Assembly: GCA_036867785.1 (NCBI GenBank)
Contig: CP145413.1
Location: 310,001 to 374,000, forward strand
Length of the DNA stretch: 64,000 nt
Reading direction: 5' to 3'
Origin: Plasmodiophora brassicae
Lineage: Eukaryota; Endomyxa: Phytomyxea; Phytomyxea; Plasmodiophorida
The notes below the pieces were generated by a model. The model was not told where the DNA came from. It did no database searches and was given only the letters and a program-made list of their open reading frames with translations. Numbering within the stretch: position 1 is the first letter of the stretch; every line of letters begins with the position of its first letter. Shown here piece after piece: positions 1-10,909 of this stretch. The position numbers and the translations under genes were made by a program.

Positions 1-1
1 C

Positions 2-1007
2 ACTGCCCTGCACTCGCTGGCCAGGGCGCACATCCACCTCCTGTCGATGCTGAACCGATTGCCGACGCTGACCGCCGCCGAGATCGTTTCGTCCATCTGT
101 GATGCCGTCCCTGAGATTCGGGCGCTGACGCTTCAGCTCATGCGTCAGGAGCCCGCCATGCGCCGCGCGTTCGGTACGTTTGTCGTCGGGGGCCCCGTCC
201 CGCACGGCTTGACGGGCTGACCGTGCCCCTGCAGATACGGTCGAGCTCCAGGTGGCGATCGACGCGTTCGAGATGGATCCCAAGTCGCAGCAGTTCCCGT
301 TGTCGGCGTTCCTGGGCGCCCCTCGTTGCCGTCTGTCGTATTACGTGGCCGTCTGCCAGCAGTTGGAGGATGTCCTGGCATATGACGGCGACGAACGGGA
401 ACGCGCCGCCGTCGGGAACGCTAGGGAGGCGTTGAACGACGTCGTCAGCGAGATCCGGTTCGCCGTATGGCAGAACGAGCAGCGCGTCGTTCTGGAGGAG
501 GTACACCTGGATCGTGCCTCAGCAGCGCTGGTGTCTGACACAAGGCATTGCTAGTGCCAGGCACAGTTCAAGCGGTACCGGAGGCCACCTTTATTAATGG
601 GCGGCGGTCTGGCGACCCGATGCCTGCTGCTGACGGGCACGATCGGCGTCATGAAGTCTTCGATCACGCTGTGCACGTTCATGCTGTTCTCCGACTACCT
701 GCTGTGGAGCCGGCCGCGGCGAGACGCCAGCCTGGCCCTGGAACGGTGCGTTCGCCTGGAACGGGTCCAGGTGTCCTCCGACGACACGATCCAGTCGTCG
801 TCATCCGCGTCGCGCCTCCTGCTCGTCCTGCACGTCCCCGAACGGGTCACACTGTGCTTCACCAGCGCTCAGCAACGATGCGCATGGTTCAGCGCCCTGG
901 TCGATGCCATCCTGTCGAGGAAAGCGGCGCTATTGCAGGACTCGCCGCCTTCGAGCACCAGACCGACTCCCCATGTTGCGACCTACCTTATGCTTGTAGA
1001 CCAATGA
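2..1007 (+). CDS. DH-PH RhoGEF, 3' part (5' end outside window)
   Basis: A Dbl-homology plus PH protein, expected to activate Rho-family GTPases at membranes. Three exons fit in frame: 2-173, 235-500 and 567-1007, with introns of 61 and 66 bp. Exon 2 carries the end of the DH domain (FPLSAFLGAPRCRLSYYV, matching the conserved FPL..FL..P.QRL..Y helix, then a helix ending in a conserved V..EI). Exon 3 carries a PH-like strand pattern with MLFSDYLLW, typical of a DH-linked PH domain, and ends in a low-complexity tail. About 292 residues are visible and the N-terminus is missing. It ends tail-to-tail with the receptor gene at 1225. The DH-PH assignment rests on pattern recognition; the GTPase target cannot be told. 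Confidence 0.7.
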
Positions 1008-1224
1008 AGCCACTACTATTATATTGGGCGATCCCCGACCGTCAGGTCCAGTGTGCCTTGACGGACAGACCGACATTCTGACCTGTAGGGCCATCGTGGA
1101 CCGCAACCATGCACTGGAAACCTGCTTCTGGTGTTTGGCCCGTATCATATCTTGGTAGGCGTCATCATGCTGCCGGAGGCGTCCGCCGAGCGCGTATCCA
1201 TTGCCGGCCGAGTGCTGAGCGGAA

Positions 1225-2319
1225 TCAGGCTGTGGACGTTGTCTGCGTTTCGACGCTTCTGGTGACGGTGAATGCCTCCCGTCCAGGGCGCGGTCTGACG
1301 GCGGGCGCGCGCCCTGGCTTGCGGCGCCATCCGCGTAGGTAGATGAAGGCAATCGAGTTCATCGCACCTCCCATGTTCACCGTGATCACCACGAGTAAGT
1401 CAACGTACGGGTTTCGCGTGCCCCCAGGAATAGCCAGAGACAGCACAACTAGGCACAGACGATCGCGACGTCAGTTGCCCTGTGCATTCGGCGGCGAGGG
1501 CGGGGCGACTCGGCCCTCACCTGAAAACCACTGGGCCAGGTACAAGGCAGCGAAGAGGTTGACGCGGTTTGCGCCTTTGACGACCTTGCGATCTTGGACG
1601 GACACGTGGCTCGGTTCATCCGCCGCCATGGACGCGGGCGCCCGGCCAGGAGGGTGGGCAACGTTCCTGTGGGCCACCGAGAACTTGCGGATGTGGAGGT
1701 GCACGGTGGTGGCAAAGTACGCCGTCAGCCCGAAGCACACGATGGCGGGCAGGTCCACGTAAACCAGCTGCACGACGACGTAGTTCGGGTGGGCCGCGTT
1801 CAGATAGATCCAGTAGCCGGACGGGCCGAACACGTCGAGCGGGACGCCAGCCCCGATCATGGGGGCGTTGACCGCGATAATCGCCAGCAGGAGGTAAACG
1901 TCGCAGCGACCAAGCGCCACCTTCTTCTCGTGTATCATCTGCAGGTACAGGGTCGCAGTGGTCATGACAACAACAACAGCTTGGGCGGCAATGAAGATCT
2001 GCACCAGGGCGCCCAGTAGTGCACAGAGGCTCGGCCCAGGGTAGTACCTTGTCGTGTAGACGTAGACGTGATCACAGATGTGCGACAAGCCGAAGCAGAA
2101 ATCGCATGCGGACAGGAAGACAGGGAAGCGCTTCCCCGTCTTATCGAGCTGCTTGTCGACGAGCACGGAACGGGCAATGTCGTACCCGGAGGAAACGATC
2201 GACGTGCACAAGATGGCGATGGCGGTTACGTGCACGGTCTCAAACCAGGCCTCGTTACCGTCCACAACCGCATAGCAGCCCGGCCGCAAGCAGAACGTTT
2301 GACCTGGCGCAGCTGACAT
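1225..2319 (-). CDS. Seven-transmembrane receptor, cAMP-receptor-like GPCR
   Basis: Two exons (2319-1521 and 1448-1225, 72 bp intron) give 340 residues with seven hydrophobic helices. TM1 begins near VTAIAILC, TM2 near FLSACDFCFG, TM3 is a long helix starting with a Cys (CALLGALVQIF), TM4-TM5 carry aromatic and Pro residues, the intron splits TM6, and TM7 holds MNSIAFIYLRG before a basic cytoplasmic tail. The Cys at the start of TM3 and the NS..Y-like end of TM7 recall the Dictyostelium cAMP-receptor class. Ligand unknown. I start at the Met at 2319 because it sits about 35 residues before TM1. The frame is open for another 117 codons upstream, but that part is compositionally unlike a receptor. 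A receptor role is inferred from topology. Confidence 0.65.
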
Positions 2320-2996
2320 TGTGGACAGGCGCGCAGCGTGCTCGCCGCCAGCAGATTCACCTATGCACCTGCCGAGCGATATCCGGGAACGGCAAGCACA
2401 TTGCGATATCTCCTGCCGCCGTGGGTGACCATGACACGCTCCCAGATGCGATTCCTCTGGCTCTGGCGCCCGGGTCCCGCTGCATGTTCTGCACTGGCAC
2501 ACGTTCGCCTGCCAGACCCCGAGCGTGGTTCCACTGCACGCTGATCGTGCTGAACGCCAGCAACGGCCTGGCTCCTTGCACAGTGCACACACATACCTGA
2601 ATTTGTCATGCAGGTCGCCCCATTGTGTGGCCCGCGCGCTCCTGAGCAACGCGAGTGGCAGCCAGACCATTTAAGATCTCGCGTTGCTGCGCCCCCAGGC
2701 GTTCGAGACGACGCGCTGGAGACGCTGGCACAGTGCAGGCATCGTCTCGGTCCGGATCAATCAAAGCGGTTTCGACCGCACCCACCTGTTTGTCTTTTAA
2801 TCAGACAGGTGACAAGGAATGCGACGTACAGCATATGGGAACCTCAGAGACACTCAGCTGGAGTGGCCGCGTCGCTTGCCACAGGTGTTTGCTGGTGAGC
2901 CCAACCCGAGCAGGCGCTCATCAATTACGGCTGCTCCACGAGTGATGCGTCCATTTACATATACAGTATATATCAGGGCGGCCGCATCAACACTAT
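2320..2996. other. Intergenic, no gene seen
   Basis: About 680 bp between two leftward genes. It should hold the 3' end of the TVP38-like gene and the promoter of the receptor gene. A short AT-rich palindrome-like stretch (atatacagtatatat) lies near 2957-2972. The open frame running upstream of the receptor start has no recognisable protein character. Confidence 0.4.
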
Positions 2997-3994
2997 TCAC
3001 GTGGCCGACGTCGGTTGCAACGACACGACCGTGGTGGCCGGTGCGGACGTGGTCACATCTTTCTCGACAGCGAACGCGTCGAGCCGTTGGATTTGGGATC
3101 GCGCATGGCGCTCGCGCATGGCGGCCAGCTCGGCGCGGGCCATCCTCGTGATGTAGATCGACGTGAACAGCGTCACGAGGAACGACACGGCGAGCAGGGC
3201 GATCTGGACCGACGACGACGTCTTGGACGCCGCCTCCGGTGGCGAGTCCGCTGCCGTCGCCGACGACAGCGACGTCAGCGACCCGCCGGCGCTGACCTCG
3301 ACAACGACGAACGGGAGCAGGCCGGCGATGGTGCCCAGGAAGTAATCGCGGAAGCGGACGCTGGTGACCGACAAGGCGTACGACGTGGCGCCAAACGGCA
3401 GGAACGACGCCAGGCGCAGCAGGGCGACGATCTGCAGGCCCTTGTGACGCATCAGCAACTCCTCGACGTGGATCGCCTTGGACCGGGTCGCCCAACGGTG
3501 CACCTGCGACCGGCAGGCGTTTCGCCCGATGCCGAACACGACCGCCCCAGCGACCGACGCCGCTGTGAGCACCTCCAGGCAGGCCATCGGGATCCCTGGG
3601 AACACGCCGTGCATTCGAATGGAGACGAAGCCGATCCCTGTGGGCTCGGCGTGGTCAGCGCCAAAGGGGCGGCCACGAGGCCCAGGCACGTACCGAGGAT
3701 GAGCGGGAAGACGGGCAGGCAGAGGACGCTGTTCGTCGTGTAGAGCGTGACGAACCCGACGAACCCGAGCCACGGGTTGACCAGCATGAAGTCGAGGACG
3801 ACCTGGGCGGCGCCCATGACGTGGTGGCGGTCGACGATCAGGTAGATGCAGACGGCGGCGAACAGGGCGCCCAGGACGGCGATCGGGACGTTCGGCGACA
3901 CGCGCGACGCGGCATCCTCGCCGGCATCGTCGTCGTCGGACAGCAGGACGGCGTCGTCCGCGCTGGCTTTCGGGGCGTCCAACGCCAACATCAC
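2997..3994 (-). CDS. TVP38/TMEM64 (VTT-domain) membrane protein
   Basis: Two exons (3994-3694 and 3637-2997, 56 bp intron) encode 313 residues. An acidic N-terminus is followed by a membrane segment (PIAVLGALFAAVCIYLIV), then the VTT/SNARE-associated core: GFVGFVTLYTTNSVLCLPVF, a Gly-rich segment continuing across the splice, FGIGRNACR, and LLRLASFLPFGATSYALSVT with the RF.DYFLGT.AG loop. These blocks are characteristic of the TVP38/TMEM64/VMP1 superfamily, known as endomembrane proteins, some with scramblase activity. A final TM helix (IALLAVSFLVTLFTSIYI) precedes a hydrophilic tail. Family membership looks secure; the organelle and exact activity are inferred from relatives. Confidence 0.85.
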
Positions 3995-4148
3995 TGTCGC
4001 TGCCCGAACGGTGACGTCAACCTTCGGGGCACGCGAACACGGAGAGAGGGCAACCGCAGTCGCCCTCGTCGATGACTACGACGTTGGTATCTAGATCGTG
4101 GATGGTGTACCCCCACCTCACTGGCTCGCAAGCAGATATTTGGGACAC

Positions 4149-5848
4149 TCAGATTGGTTTGCCGAGCAGGGCGTCCTGGAGCAGCGCGTCGATTCTGCCG
4201 TACGTGATGGGCATCTCGGCGCGTAACGCGTCCAGGACGAGGACCTCGCGCCGATGGAACAGGTCGTAGACGGCCAGCTCGAGGTCGTGCATGTCCAGGA
4301 TGTTCGCCGCGTACTGGGCCGGCCGTGTCCCCGACTTGGTGGTGGTCGATGACCTCCTGTGCACCCGGGTTCACACAGGCGTGGCCGTCTGCCGGTGCTC
4401 GCAAGGGTACCGTGTCCCGGTGGCGGATAGTTTCTTCGTCGTGTCTTTGACGCGGGCTCCCATGGCCTGGAGCACGCCGCCGACCCATCGGGTGATGACC
4501 GCCGATCGGGACGCTGCCTGGCTCGCCTGGTATTGCCCGTTCTCTTCGAGGAAGTTGTGCCCGACGATGGAGATCTGCGCGGCGGGATGTGAGAGCGCTG
4601 GAGAGAGCAGAACGGGTGCTAGGAATGCGCATACGGGGAAGGACAGCACGAGGATGGCGCAGAAGCTGGCGACGCCGCCGAGGAGCTTCCCTGAGGCCGT
4701 GTACGGGACGATGTCGCCGTACCCGACCGTGCAGATGGTGATGACGGCCCAGTAGAGCCCGTCGGCGATGCTGAAGAACCCGGCCTGGCGCCTAACGTTC
4801 CATACCGGCGCCTGGCCCGCGCTGGCCGACACGCCATCCGTGAAGTACTCGGCGGTGGCCAGCACCAGAATCACGATCATGATCAGGAAGACGACCATGA
4901 CGAACGCCTGCAGGCTGGACCGCACGACACGCATCACCATCTGGCAGAGCGCCCATGTAAGGACCACGCGAGTGACGCCCAGGGGTCGCCAATTACCTGG
5001 GTGATCGCGCCGCCCCGTGACCATCGAAGGAACCGCAGGACGCGCATCGTCTTCAGCGCGCCGTACACGAACGTGGCGAACGGGAACCTGAGGTACGAGT
5101 GCGGCACCAGGTAGAGGAAATACGACGCGATCGCGAGGATGTTGACCCAGGTGACAAGATCTGGCATCAGGCTCAACGCTCGCGTACGGTTAACGTGCAG
5201 CGCGGCCGGGTACCCTTGCAGAAGCCGACCGTGTCCGGGCACACGAAAAACTGGACGACGAGTTCGATGGAGAAGAATACCATTGTGAGTGTGTCGATCC
5301 AGAACCTATCTGCTGAATCAGAGCGCAGGTCGCCGAGTCCCTGCAGCGTAAGCACTGACCAGATCGCATACGATTGCAGTACTGGTTCCGTCTGCAGGAC
5401 CATGCTGGCAATGGAGACGTAGATCAGCAGCTGCACGAAGATGGTGTACGCCACCGCCTTGCAATGGGCATCGCATCGTCAGCGTTGGGACGTTGGCTCG
5501 TTCAACCGTGCGTACAAAATCGGTGCTGGTGTCGAGCGATTCGGTTATGGACCAGACCGTCTCGGCGAGCGTCCTGACTCGTTGCTGGACGACCACCTCA
5601 TGGATCGTCGGCTCACGGGCGGGACCGACTTTGACGAGGCCGGTTGCGATGTGGGAAGCGCGCTCGACCAGTGACCTTGTTCGCTTGCCGCTCTCGAGCA
5701 GCTCGTTTTGCTTCACAATCGCATGGGCCGTCGAGTAGACTGTGTACCAGTTGCGCCGGGCTCGCGACACCTCATGACGCGGCGACGTCGCTTCCGCCGT
5801 TGTCGCCGCGTGCGCGAACGTCGGCAACCTGTCAATAGGCCGTGCCAT
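4149..5848 (-). CDS. Voltage-gated potassium channel (six-TM, one-pore subunit)
   Basis: Five exons (5848-5516, 5457-5214, 5160-4997, 4940-4411, 4356-4149; introns 53-58 bp) give about 492 residues. S1 begins VAYTIFVQLLIYVSIAS; S2 contains FWIDTLTMVFFSIELVVQFF; S3 follows with DLVTWVNILAIASYFLYL; S4 is MRVLRFLRWSR with Arg every third position. The pore loop has AVITICTVGYGDIVPYT, so the K+ selectivity filter TVGYGD is intact. S6 is CAILVLSFPVCAFLAPVLL. Known for the family: tetrameric, opened by depolarisation. The N-terminus lacks an evident T1 tetramerisation domain, which is unusual for Shaker-type Kv. The start Met at 5848 is the least certain part. Divergent with RPP14 (170 bp between starts). 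Confidence 0.85.
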
Positions 5849-6018
5849 CCCCGTCGCGCCAACGTAGACTGTCAGTCGTACACGGACGCGATCAGCAGTA
5901 ATATCTACCGGCAACGTGGCGAATGAACCATGGGCCCATGGGGAGCTATGTAACGTTGCGTGTGCAGTTCGGCAGTTCCCCCTGTCAGGAAACTGCGCAC
6001 AGGAGCAGCGAGCGCATA

Positions 6019-6525
6019 ATGGCTGCGAAGAGCCGTCGCATTGGCGTCCGCCCGAGGCGGTACTTCCTGCACCTGCAACTGTGAGCTGCCGAAACTGCTC
6101 GCGCCCGTTATCGTAGGACGTGACGCCCATGTCGGCTGCAGGGAATGGGAGGATGCCGTGCCGGGATGCCTGACGGTCGACCAGGCCAGGCACCTGATCC
6201 ACACCGGCGTCCGGCACCTTGTCGGGGCCGTCGGTGAGGCCCTCGTCCAGGTCGAATTACTGCGATTCGACGCTGATTCCGATTCCATGATTGTCGCCGC
6301 ACCCGTCGAGTACGTTCTTTGTTCAAGCGTCGCACGGCAACGCCGCTGACGACGTCGTTCAGGTCCGTCGTGGCGCTGCGCGCCGCTCTGACGTTGCTGT
6401 CCAGCTACGAAGGCAGACGGCTCCGCATCAACATCGTGTCGTCGTCGGCGCACCTGCTCGCCCTGGCGTACTGCTCCAGGCAATTCCACGTGCATAGCGA
6501 ACCTGCCGATGGCTTTACAATATAA
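6019..6525 (+). CDS. RPP14: Ribonuclease P/MRP protein subunit, RPP14 type
   Basis: Three exons (6019-6080, 6142-6309, 6363-6525; introns 61 and 53 bp) join in frame to 130 residues, close to human RPP14 in length. Shared landmarks are the N-terminal YFLHLQLEWED strand (human YHYMKVCLEFQD), the helix GVRHLVGAVGEALVQVELL, and the C-terminal block AALTLLSSYEGRR followed by LLALAYCSRQF. Known role: a Pop5/Rpp14-fold subunit of the nuclear ribonucleoprotein that trims tRNA 5' leaders (RNase P) and processes rRNA (MRP). It ends 33 bp from the stop of the convergent HeH gene. Pop5 is an alternative, but the C-terminal block favours RPP14. Confidence 0.8.
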
Positions 6526-6558
6526 ACGGCCCCGAATGGTGAACGTCGTCGAGAGGGT

Positions 6559-7347
6559 TCAACCGGAACGGTACTTCATGATGAGGATGAAGGAAATGTA
6601 GCCGGCGCAGACGGCGAGCAGCAGCGCGCCGATGAACACGGCGCGCGCCTTCCCGGCCGTCTGGGCGTCGGCCGACGGCGCCTGGCGACGATGCCCAGGC
6701 GACACTGTCTTGGGCCGCGACACGCTGCTGCTGGCCTCGTCCTCGTCATCAGACGGCATGTCCAGCAGCTTTCGCCGGATCGACCGGCGACGCGTCGGGC
6801 TCGCGCTCTTGGCCTTCTCCTTCACGACCGACTGTGTTGCAAGGTCAGCGAACGATGGCCGCAAACGTCGCCGCGGGCCGTCCTTATTACGCGTCGTTGC
6901 GAAGCAGGCCGGGCGGAGCGGGGTGCCGTTGACGGCGCGGCGCGCTTGCGAACAGTGGGCGTCGGGCTGGTCGCCGCCACCACATCCGCATATGAAGTGG
7001 CGGGCGCCGACGCGTGCTTCTCGACGAGGTCGACGTAGAAGCCCTTCTTCTGCCGCGTCGCCGGCAACGACACATCGTGCTCCGTCAGCCACGCGATCAG
7101 GCTGTCGATCTAAGGGGTGGGACGGATCAGCAAACGGGCGCGCATGTGTGCCCACTTTCACGACCGTCATCTTGGAAGGTTCGACGCGGGCGGCGGCGGA
7201 CGACTTGGCCGAGGCGGCCCGCGCCGATTCGACCAGGGCGACGAGTTCGCCCTTCTTCGCCGACTTGAGGTACGGGACGTCATTGGCGTCGAGCCACTCG
7301 CGCAGCTCCTTCACCTTCCATGCGGACACGTCGGTGCTGCTGGCCAT
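6559..7347 (-). CDS. Two HeH/SAP-like domains plus C-terminal transmembrane helix; probable inner nuclear membrane protein
   Basis: Three exons (7347-7156, 7109-6891, 6831-6559; introns 46 and 59 bp) give 227 residues. Residues 8-42 (WKVKELREWLDANDVPYL followed by a Lys-rich turn) form a SAP/LEM-like helix-extension-helix module, and a second copy follows at about 65-95 (IDSLIAWLTEHDVSLP). A basic, Ser/Arg-rich linker leads to one hydrophobic helix near the C-terminus (VFIGALLLAVCAGYISFILI), ending with a short basic tail. This resembles the N-terminal half of Heh1/Src1/Man1 proteins, which tie chromatin to the inner nuclear envelope, but there is no second TM or MSC domain. The envelope location is inferred. 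Confidence 0.6.
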   Translation of the reverse strand: MASSTDVSAWKVKELREWLDANDVPYLKSAKKGELVALVESARAASAKSSAAARVEPSKMTVVKVGTHARPFADPSHPLDRQPDRVADGARCVVAGDAAEEGLLRRPRREARVGARHFICGCGGGDQPDAHCSQARRAVNGTPLRPACFATTRNKDGPRRRLRPSFADLATQSVVKEKAKSASPTRRRSIRRKLLDMPSDDEDEASSSVSRPKTVSPGHRRQAPSADAQTAGKARAVFIGALLLAVCAGYISFILIMKYRSG

Positions 7348-7373
7348 GGTGCCCCCGGCGGCGTGCGGGCCAG

Positions 7374-7410
7374 GCTGCTGCTACTGCTGCTGCTGCCGCT
7401 GCTGCTGCTG
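7374..7410. repeat. CTG/CAG trinucleotide repeat
   Basis: A run of CTG units interrupted by CTA and CCG. It lies just upstream of the start codon of the leftward HeH gene, in the 440 bp divergent promoter shared with ITPA, so it is probably 5' UTR or promoter DNA. Confidence 0.85.
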
Positions 7411-7787
7411 ACCCGGACGACGCTGAACGACGCCCACGGACTTCGACACTCGGCGATCAACAACGGCGGCAAGCCCCCAGAGACCCCCAGACGACGCAGA
7501 GACGCCCAGGCCTGCGGCGGAGCCAGAATTCTGGCGCGCCAATTCCGGGTGCCGGGCGATTCAAACCCGGCCCCACGTCACAGAGCCTGCCGCCGTTGCC
7601 CGCGCCTGACCCGCGCCCTCCTCACAAGCAGCCCGTACGCCGCCGCCGGTGTGGGGGATTTTGTCGCCGGCTTAGTGATGCCCGGTACGGCTAAGCCGGG
7701 TTCGCGGGGAGGGCGATCCGGTCTGCGTCGGCCAGCGTTGGGCTGCCAGGAGCGACACGCGCGCAGTCCGGGACGTGGAGGTGCAGG

Positions 7788-8626
7788 ATGGCGCAGAAGC
7801 GGCTGATCTTCGTGACTGGCAACCAGAACAAGCTCCGCGAGGCGAAGGAGATCCTGGGGGCAGCCGTTCCATGGCTGGAGAGCCGAAGCATGGACTGTAC
7901 GTCGTGGTCGTGGCGTGTGGATGTCGGGTGCCTCCCGTGATCACTGAAATGAAGTCGCCCAGTACCCGAACTGCAGGGCGAGCCGGTGGACATTGCCATG
8001 CAGAAATGTCGCATTGCTGCCGAGACAGTGAACGGCGCCGTCCTCGTTGAAGATACGTGCTTGTGCTTCAACGCCCTCCATGGTCGGCATTCGTTGATGG
8101 CCAGTCTGTGAACGGAAAACTGACTTGCCTGTGCAGGCCTTCCGGGACCTTACGTGAAATGGTTCTTGAAGAAGACTGGGCACGCAGGCCTGAACAATCT
8201 GCTGCACGCGTACGACGACAAGACAGCGTCAGTCCAGATGCGGAATGTCAAGTGTCCCAATCTGACTGCCCCATAGCTACGCCCTGTGCACGTTTGCATT
8301 CAGCGAAGGTCCTGGATCCACGCCAATTGTATTTCAAGGGACGTGCGAGGGCTCAATCGTTCAGGCTCGAGGGCCACCGGATTTCGGCTGGGATCCCATA
8401 TTCCAGCCGCAAGGTTATACGACAACGTCAGCCTTCTCGCTTGCCACGGTTTCCATCTGGTCTGACCCGGAACAACAGGTTCGCTGAGATGTCCAAGGAC
8501 GAGAAGAATGCGATATCGCATCGTTTCAGAGCTCTCGAGAAGCTGCGGGATTACCTTGCCAAGCACCCGTCGTTCTGCAACGATCAGCGGACCGCCTCTC
8601 AGTCGGATGCCCCTGATCGGTCGTAA
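7788..8626 (+). CDS. ITPA: Inosine triphosphate pyrophosphatase (HAM1/ITPA)
   Basis: Five exons (7788-7896, 7963-8082, 8137-8227, 8277-8426, 8479-8626; introns 49-66 bp) join in frame to about 205 residues. Signature blocks are all present: N-terminal [17 protein letters not shown] (substrate-binding TGN.NK), [12 protein letters not shown] with the catalytic acidic pair, [41 protein letters not shown], and [16 protein letters not shown] (the SHR substrate contact). Known role: cytosolic hydrolysis of ITP, dITP and XTP to monophosphates, keeping deaminated purines out of nucleic acids. The C-terminus is slightly longer than in animals. Two donors are non-standard after GT (GTCGGC, GTCAGC) but the protein match fixes them. 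Confidence 0.93.
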
Positions 8627-8716
8627 GCACGGCTACGTATTTGTCACGAAAAGAGACGCTGGACGTTCGATCATGACGTTCGATGGTGTAGTATGTAGTT
8701 ATAGGCGTAGGTCTGT

Positions 8717-9689
8717 TTACATAACGGTACTGGCACTGGCGTGTCTCGCTGTAGGTATGCCGCTCGGCCTGTTTGCCTCGGTTGCCAGCTTCTTGGCCGC
8801 CCGACTTGACGGCTGTGGCGTGCTGCATCCTTTGCCTGTACCGTCACGTTGCTTTCTTCGTTGCTGGGTATCCGGCGTGCTGTTCTCCTGTTCCTTCTTC
8901 ACGCGTCGTACTTGTTTCCGCTTGGGCTTGGCGGGCGTGACGACTGTCGGCGACGTCGACGAGTGAAGTTTCGGGTCCGATATCTGAGCGACGACGATGG
9001 ACTGTGAGGCGGCTGCGAAACCCCCGGGCGCTTGCAGATGTAGGGATTTGACGATCTCTTGCCGCTGGACGTACTGGCGCATCTCGTCCCGGTCGAACGT
9101 GGACATTAACTATCGCTGACCATTAATGGAGACGAATCAGAAGGGCCGTACAGCGACAAACCATTTCCAGTGGCATTTGATCGTCGACAGCAAGGGATAC
9201 ATCGGCAGGAGGCACGAGCTCAATGGGGTCATCGGCAAGGCCCATGCCAGGTTCCCAACAATCAGGAATCTACATCGCCGACACGACGAATCAGAACAGC
9301 AGCAGCAGGCGTAGCATTTAAACGTACCTCCAGGTTTGGCAGTGGATCGCTGGGCACCGGGAGGTCGGACGGTGCACCGGAGTAGATTGGCTCGATGTCG
9401 TCGTCATCATCATCTGTAGTTGCCGGCACAAGTCAGACACCACTGCTCTGAACTGTTGCCCCCCGCCGGCATCACCAAGTTGGAACGATGATTCATTAAA
9501 GACCCATTGCGTAGACGTTTCCGGCTCGGGCGGGAAGAGCGCGTCGTCGTTCTGTTCGCGATCGTCGAGAAATCCACAGTCCCTAGAGTCCATCTCAGTG
9601 GAAACCTGCGGCATGTCAGTACACTGGCAGGGAATGCGGTCGTCCAGATATCGAACCGTAGGACGCTGCTCAGGCCAGTCGTGGTCCAT
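8717..9689 (-). CDS. Hypothetical acidic protein with basic C-terminus
   Basis: Four exons (9689-9476, 9413-9328, 9269-9162, 9109-8717; introns 52-62 bp) give 266 residues in one continuous frame; the exon joins are supported by shared composition. The first half is acidic (an Asp run near residue 72, many Glu, Pro and Asp). A short predicted helix follows (FDRDEMRQYVQRQEIVKSL), and the C-terminal third is rich in Lys, Arg, Gln and Ser with a likely nuclear localisation signal (KPKRKQVRRVKKEQ). No domain recognised. Acidic-plus-basic organisation would suit a nuclear regulator, but that is only a guess. It ends tail-to-tail with ITPA, 90 bp apart. Confidence 0.6.
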
Positions 9690-10055
9690 GGACGGGGACG
9701 ACCGTACACGCGTTAACGTGCTCAGCAAGAACGCCACGTCAGCGGCTCAGACGGCAGGCCGCTGCATCTTGTCAACGATCGAAGCGGCAGCAACTGAGAC
9801 GGACGACCGACTGCCTCGCGTCTCGTGCTACCACCCGGCGGTCAAGGCTGAGCGCGCAACACGAACGGCGGCTGCTCGGGTGCTTCCGGTCCCACTGATC
9901 GTGCTGCATACAGCAGCAGCACCAGGCACAGGAACCTGTGCCCGGCACCAGACGTGGTGCAGCCTCCAAATCCACAAGGTGCAGACGAGCAAAGGAGCCC
10001 CAGCAGACTGACCGAATCCATAGCGTTATAAATTGTACAAAGAACAATGCGCAGC
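9690..10055. other. Intergenic, no gene seen
   Basis: Between the leftward hypothetical gene (promoter side) and the 3' end of the LisH gene. The rightward open frame through 9598-10011 overlaps the hypothetical gene and has no family character. Confidence 0.4.
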
Positions 10056-10909
10056 CTATGGTTCCACGTCCATTGACGTCGTTGGCGAAACCGTCTTGCG
10101 AGCCGCCTTGAATTTCGGTACTCGTATTTCCCTGGAAGCGATTGAAGATAACGAGTTAGCCTGAGTGTGAAGCAGGTGAAACTGGCCCATACAGAAGTGG
10201 GACGTTACCGTCCTCATTTGGTTCGTCGTTGTCGCTTATGTCAACAGGGGCGACTCGTGCCAGGGTCCTGGTTGTCAACTCGACAAGCATCTGACGATGA
10301 CGGGTAAGCGTTTGCTCAATCTCTGAACGTTCAGCCCCTCTGTGCCCATGTGTAAACTAATCCAGCGCCCGCTCGCCAGCGTTACCGACTCACGTTAGTG
10401 CCTTCAGTGCCGCTGTGGTGCTTGCTGAATTTGCTGAGAAATGCTTGTCGTAGTGTCGGATCGTCATTAACAGTATTTGCTCGAAGAACAGTTCCGCATT
10501 GAGTCGATCGCCACTGTTCTTACATGAAACCACACGCTGGGACAGGACGTACGCCCCCCGACTTGCCTGTTAAGGTACTGCAGGAAGATCGCCAGACGAA
10601 GATGAAACGACAGCAGAAGCGCATTGACAGATCGCATCGACACGATCGACGTGAAATAATGATCGGCGGTTATCAGCGAATCGACGTCGCCTTGACGAAC
10701 GAGACCCAACATATAGTGCGCGTCTATCGCCACGCGCGACTCCCGCTCCAACCTAGCCGTAATCAGGAAGCAGCGAACACGACAACCATCATCAGCGCGG
10801 ACGCATGCTGGGCTTCGACGAAGCCGGCGTTCCGCAGCCCTGCGATCGTCGCCAGCACCACCTCTCGTTCTGTCTGCAGCGACGACGAAAACGACGACGA
10901 CGACGCCAT
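10056..10909 (-). CDS. LisH-CTLH-like helical protein
   Basis: Five short exons (10909-10803, 10752-10579, 10513-10394, 10339-10204, 10160-10056; introns 50, 65, 54 and 43 bp) join to about 213 residues. After a Ser-rich start, residues 15-45 read as a LisH motif (EREVVLATIAGLRNAGFVEAQ, then LERES). A CTLH-like stretch follows (AHYMLGLVRQGDVDSL...) with helices that continue over the splice at 10579/10513. The tail has acidic and then basic character. LisH-CTLH modules mediate dimerisation in RanBPM/GID and TOPLESS-type complexes; here no WD40, SPRY or RING follows, so a small adaptor role is inferred. The last exon depends on an unusually short 43 bp intron; without it the protein would end at 10156. 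Confidence 0.6.

Noticed and set aside
2320-2670. N-terminal extension of the GPCR frame up to 2670
   Set aside because: The frame is open but Cys/Arg/Gly/Ser-rich and unlike a receptor N-terminus; a Met at a normal distance from TM1 exists at 2319.
2854-3495. 213-codon minus-strand frame
   Set aside because: A frame-shifted shadow of the TVP38 gene, whose own frame carries the family motifs.
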